In this document: positions 26,500 to 27,500 of the stretch, piece by piece
Layout: each line of letters starts with the position of its first letter
How positions within the stretch are numbered: position 1 is the stretch's first letter
Origin: Halisarca cf. caerulea
Taxonomy: Eukaryota > Porifera > Demospongiae > Chondrillida > Halisarcidae
NCBI GenBank assembly: GCA_963170055.1
Contig: CAUJGJ010000444.1
Coordinates: 6,338,118 to 6,365,617 of the forward strand
DNA length: 27,500 nucleotides
Direction of reading: 5' to 3'
Position numbers and translations under genes: made by a program
The notes under the pieces: model-generated
Databases searched by the model: none
What the model was told of the DNA's origin: nothing
The model's input: the letters and a program-made list of their open reading frames with translations, nothing else

Positions 26500-26611
26500 T
26501 TCACCAGCATGTAAAGATTTTATGAAAAATATGTGAAATTTTTGAAATAATGCATGCAAAGATAACATAAACTAGTAATTTGTCTTAAAGCTGATAATTA
26601 TACCATTGTAA

Positions 26612-26783
26612 CAGTAGAACCTCTATTATAAGGGCACCATTGGGACCACAGTGAGCTGTCCTATGTATGAAGGTGTCTTAAAGTTAATTTCAGAGGTTTT
26701 AAATGTGTCAAATGGGACAGAGCAATGGTGTCCTGTTAAAGGTGGTGGCTGCAGTTTGGTGTCCTTTAGTGGAGGTTTCACTG
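26612..26783. mobile_element. Tigger-like MITE, 172 bp
   Basis: The left end CAGTAGAACCTCTATTATAA and the right end (reverse complement CAGTGAAACCTCCACTAAAG) form an inverted repeat. TAA is duplicated at 26609-26611 and 26784-26786. Confidence 0.85.
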
Positions 26784-26902
26784 TAAAGGAATAAGCTGAC
26801 ACAATGCACAAGAATACAATTATGGTTACCATACTGTATATACATATTATAACTGTTACATTATTGTATTGTTTACATGTAATTGCAGAATCTTAGATAT
26901 AA

Positions 26903-27027
<125 letters not shown>

Positions 27028-27311
27028 CGCGGTGATGAACAGGGGAAGGGATCTGTCAAGGGCATTGAGTTGAGATGTGAGAACTTTTGCAATGGAGAGT
27101 CCATACAGAGCCTCATGGATGTACCAGGAGTACTTGTCAATGACAATGTTGATTCCTTTAGCTGTCTTATGAAAAGTTGGACATTTCTTTGCTGATCTAC
27201 ATAATATAGGTACAGGTAATGCAGGGATATTCGACTGATGGAGCTACGAAGAATAAAATTCATATAATAAAGAGGCAAAGCAAACTGAGGGATTTGACAA
27301 CCAACCTACTC

Positions 27312-27374
27312 TCAGTAGTCTAAGATGTGATTTATGACAGAGTAGGTTTGGAGCCTCCTCTTCAATCTCTTCCA
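27312..27374 (-). CDS. Possible terminal exon of a gene entering from the right
   Basis: On the minus strand a good acceptor (ttctcttttcag) precedes 20 codons, WKRLKRRLQTYSVINHILDY, and a TGA stop. Upstream, AGAGGGTGGCGACCT followed by gtaagt at 27486 would be the preceding donor, giving a 111 bp intron. No family recognised. It could be chance. Confidence 0.25.
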   Translation of the reverse strand, partial: WKRLKRRLQTYSVINHILDY

Positions 27375-27500
27375 CTGAAAAGAGAATTTGTATTTGATCG
27401 AAGGATTTAATTTGGAGCTCCAGATAAGGTGCATATTTTGATGTGAGGATCTTTAACCCATTTGCATCAAGTTTTGTAAACTTACAGGTCGCCACCCTCT

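Noticed and set aside
27030..27215. Minus-strand open frame with IVIDKYSWYIHEALYGLSIA, next to the (TG)n
   Set aside because: Looks protein-like and has a possible acceptor upstream (attatgtag), but no donor or recognised family was found; not strong enough to annotate.

Overview
The window looks like nuclear DNA of an invertebrate animal, possibly a sponge or another marine non-vertebrate. That assignment is only an impression. It rests on animal-type genes (an AKT/PKB kinase, a MOCS1 gene with the metazoan bicistronic layout), GT-AG introns, very abundant (TG/CA)n and (TA)n tracts, and dense DNA transposons and MITEs inside introns. No bacterial operons, rRNA, tRNA or CRISPR were seen.

Layout. 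(1) 1-6307, plus strand: the 3' half of an AKT/PKB-type AGC kinase gene, four exons (1-116, 308-568, 4483-4756, 6222-6307). The 3.9 kb intron holds nested TA-targeted MITEs, an 8-bp-TSD hAT-like MITE and a 34-bp minisatellite. The last intron is largely two minisatellites (21 bp and 53 bp units). (2) 6308-10288: intergenic, with a Tigger-like MITE interrupted by a foldback element, a 464 bp MITE, a small palindrome and a (TG)n composite repeat. (3) 10289-25928, minus strand: a whole MOCS1 gene for molybdenum cofactor synthesis. Nine exons were reconstructed with consistent phases. Exons 1-8 encode MOCS1A (radical SAM, about 395 aa, ending in Gly-Gly-stop). Exon 9 encodes MOCS1B (MoaC). Exon skipping, or an alternative donor in exon 8, would fuse the two in frame. 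(4) Transposons inside MOCS1 introns: an apparently intact 2.73 kb pogo-like element with two convergent genes (DDD transposase and a HIRAN-like protein) in intron 8; an intact hAT element (823 aa transposase) inserted in the (TA)n tract of a second repeat in intron 4; several MITEs; and a 188 bp insertion with a 13 bp target duplication and a hammerhead-ribozyme-like motif in intron 5. (5) 26090-26494, plus strand: a small single-exon F-box gene, divergent from MOCS1 with about 160 bp between them. (6) 26600-27500: MITE, long (TG)n and a possible terminal exon of another minus-strand gene.

Functionally, AKT (insulin/growth signalling) and MOCS1 (mitochondrial cPMP synthesis) are unrelated neighbours. 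The most unusual item is the two-gene pogo element. Its transposase carries a PCNA-box-like motif, and its second gene resembles the HIRAN domain, which binds DNA 3' ends at replication forks in HLTF. Both could tie transposition to replication. The second is the set of dispersed hammerhead-like motifs.
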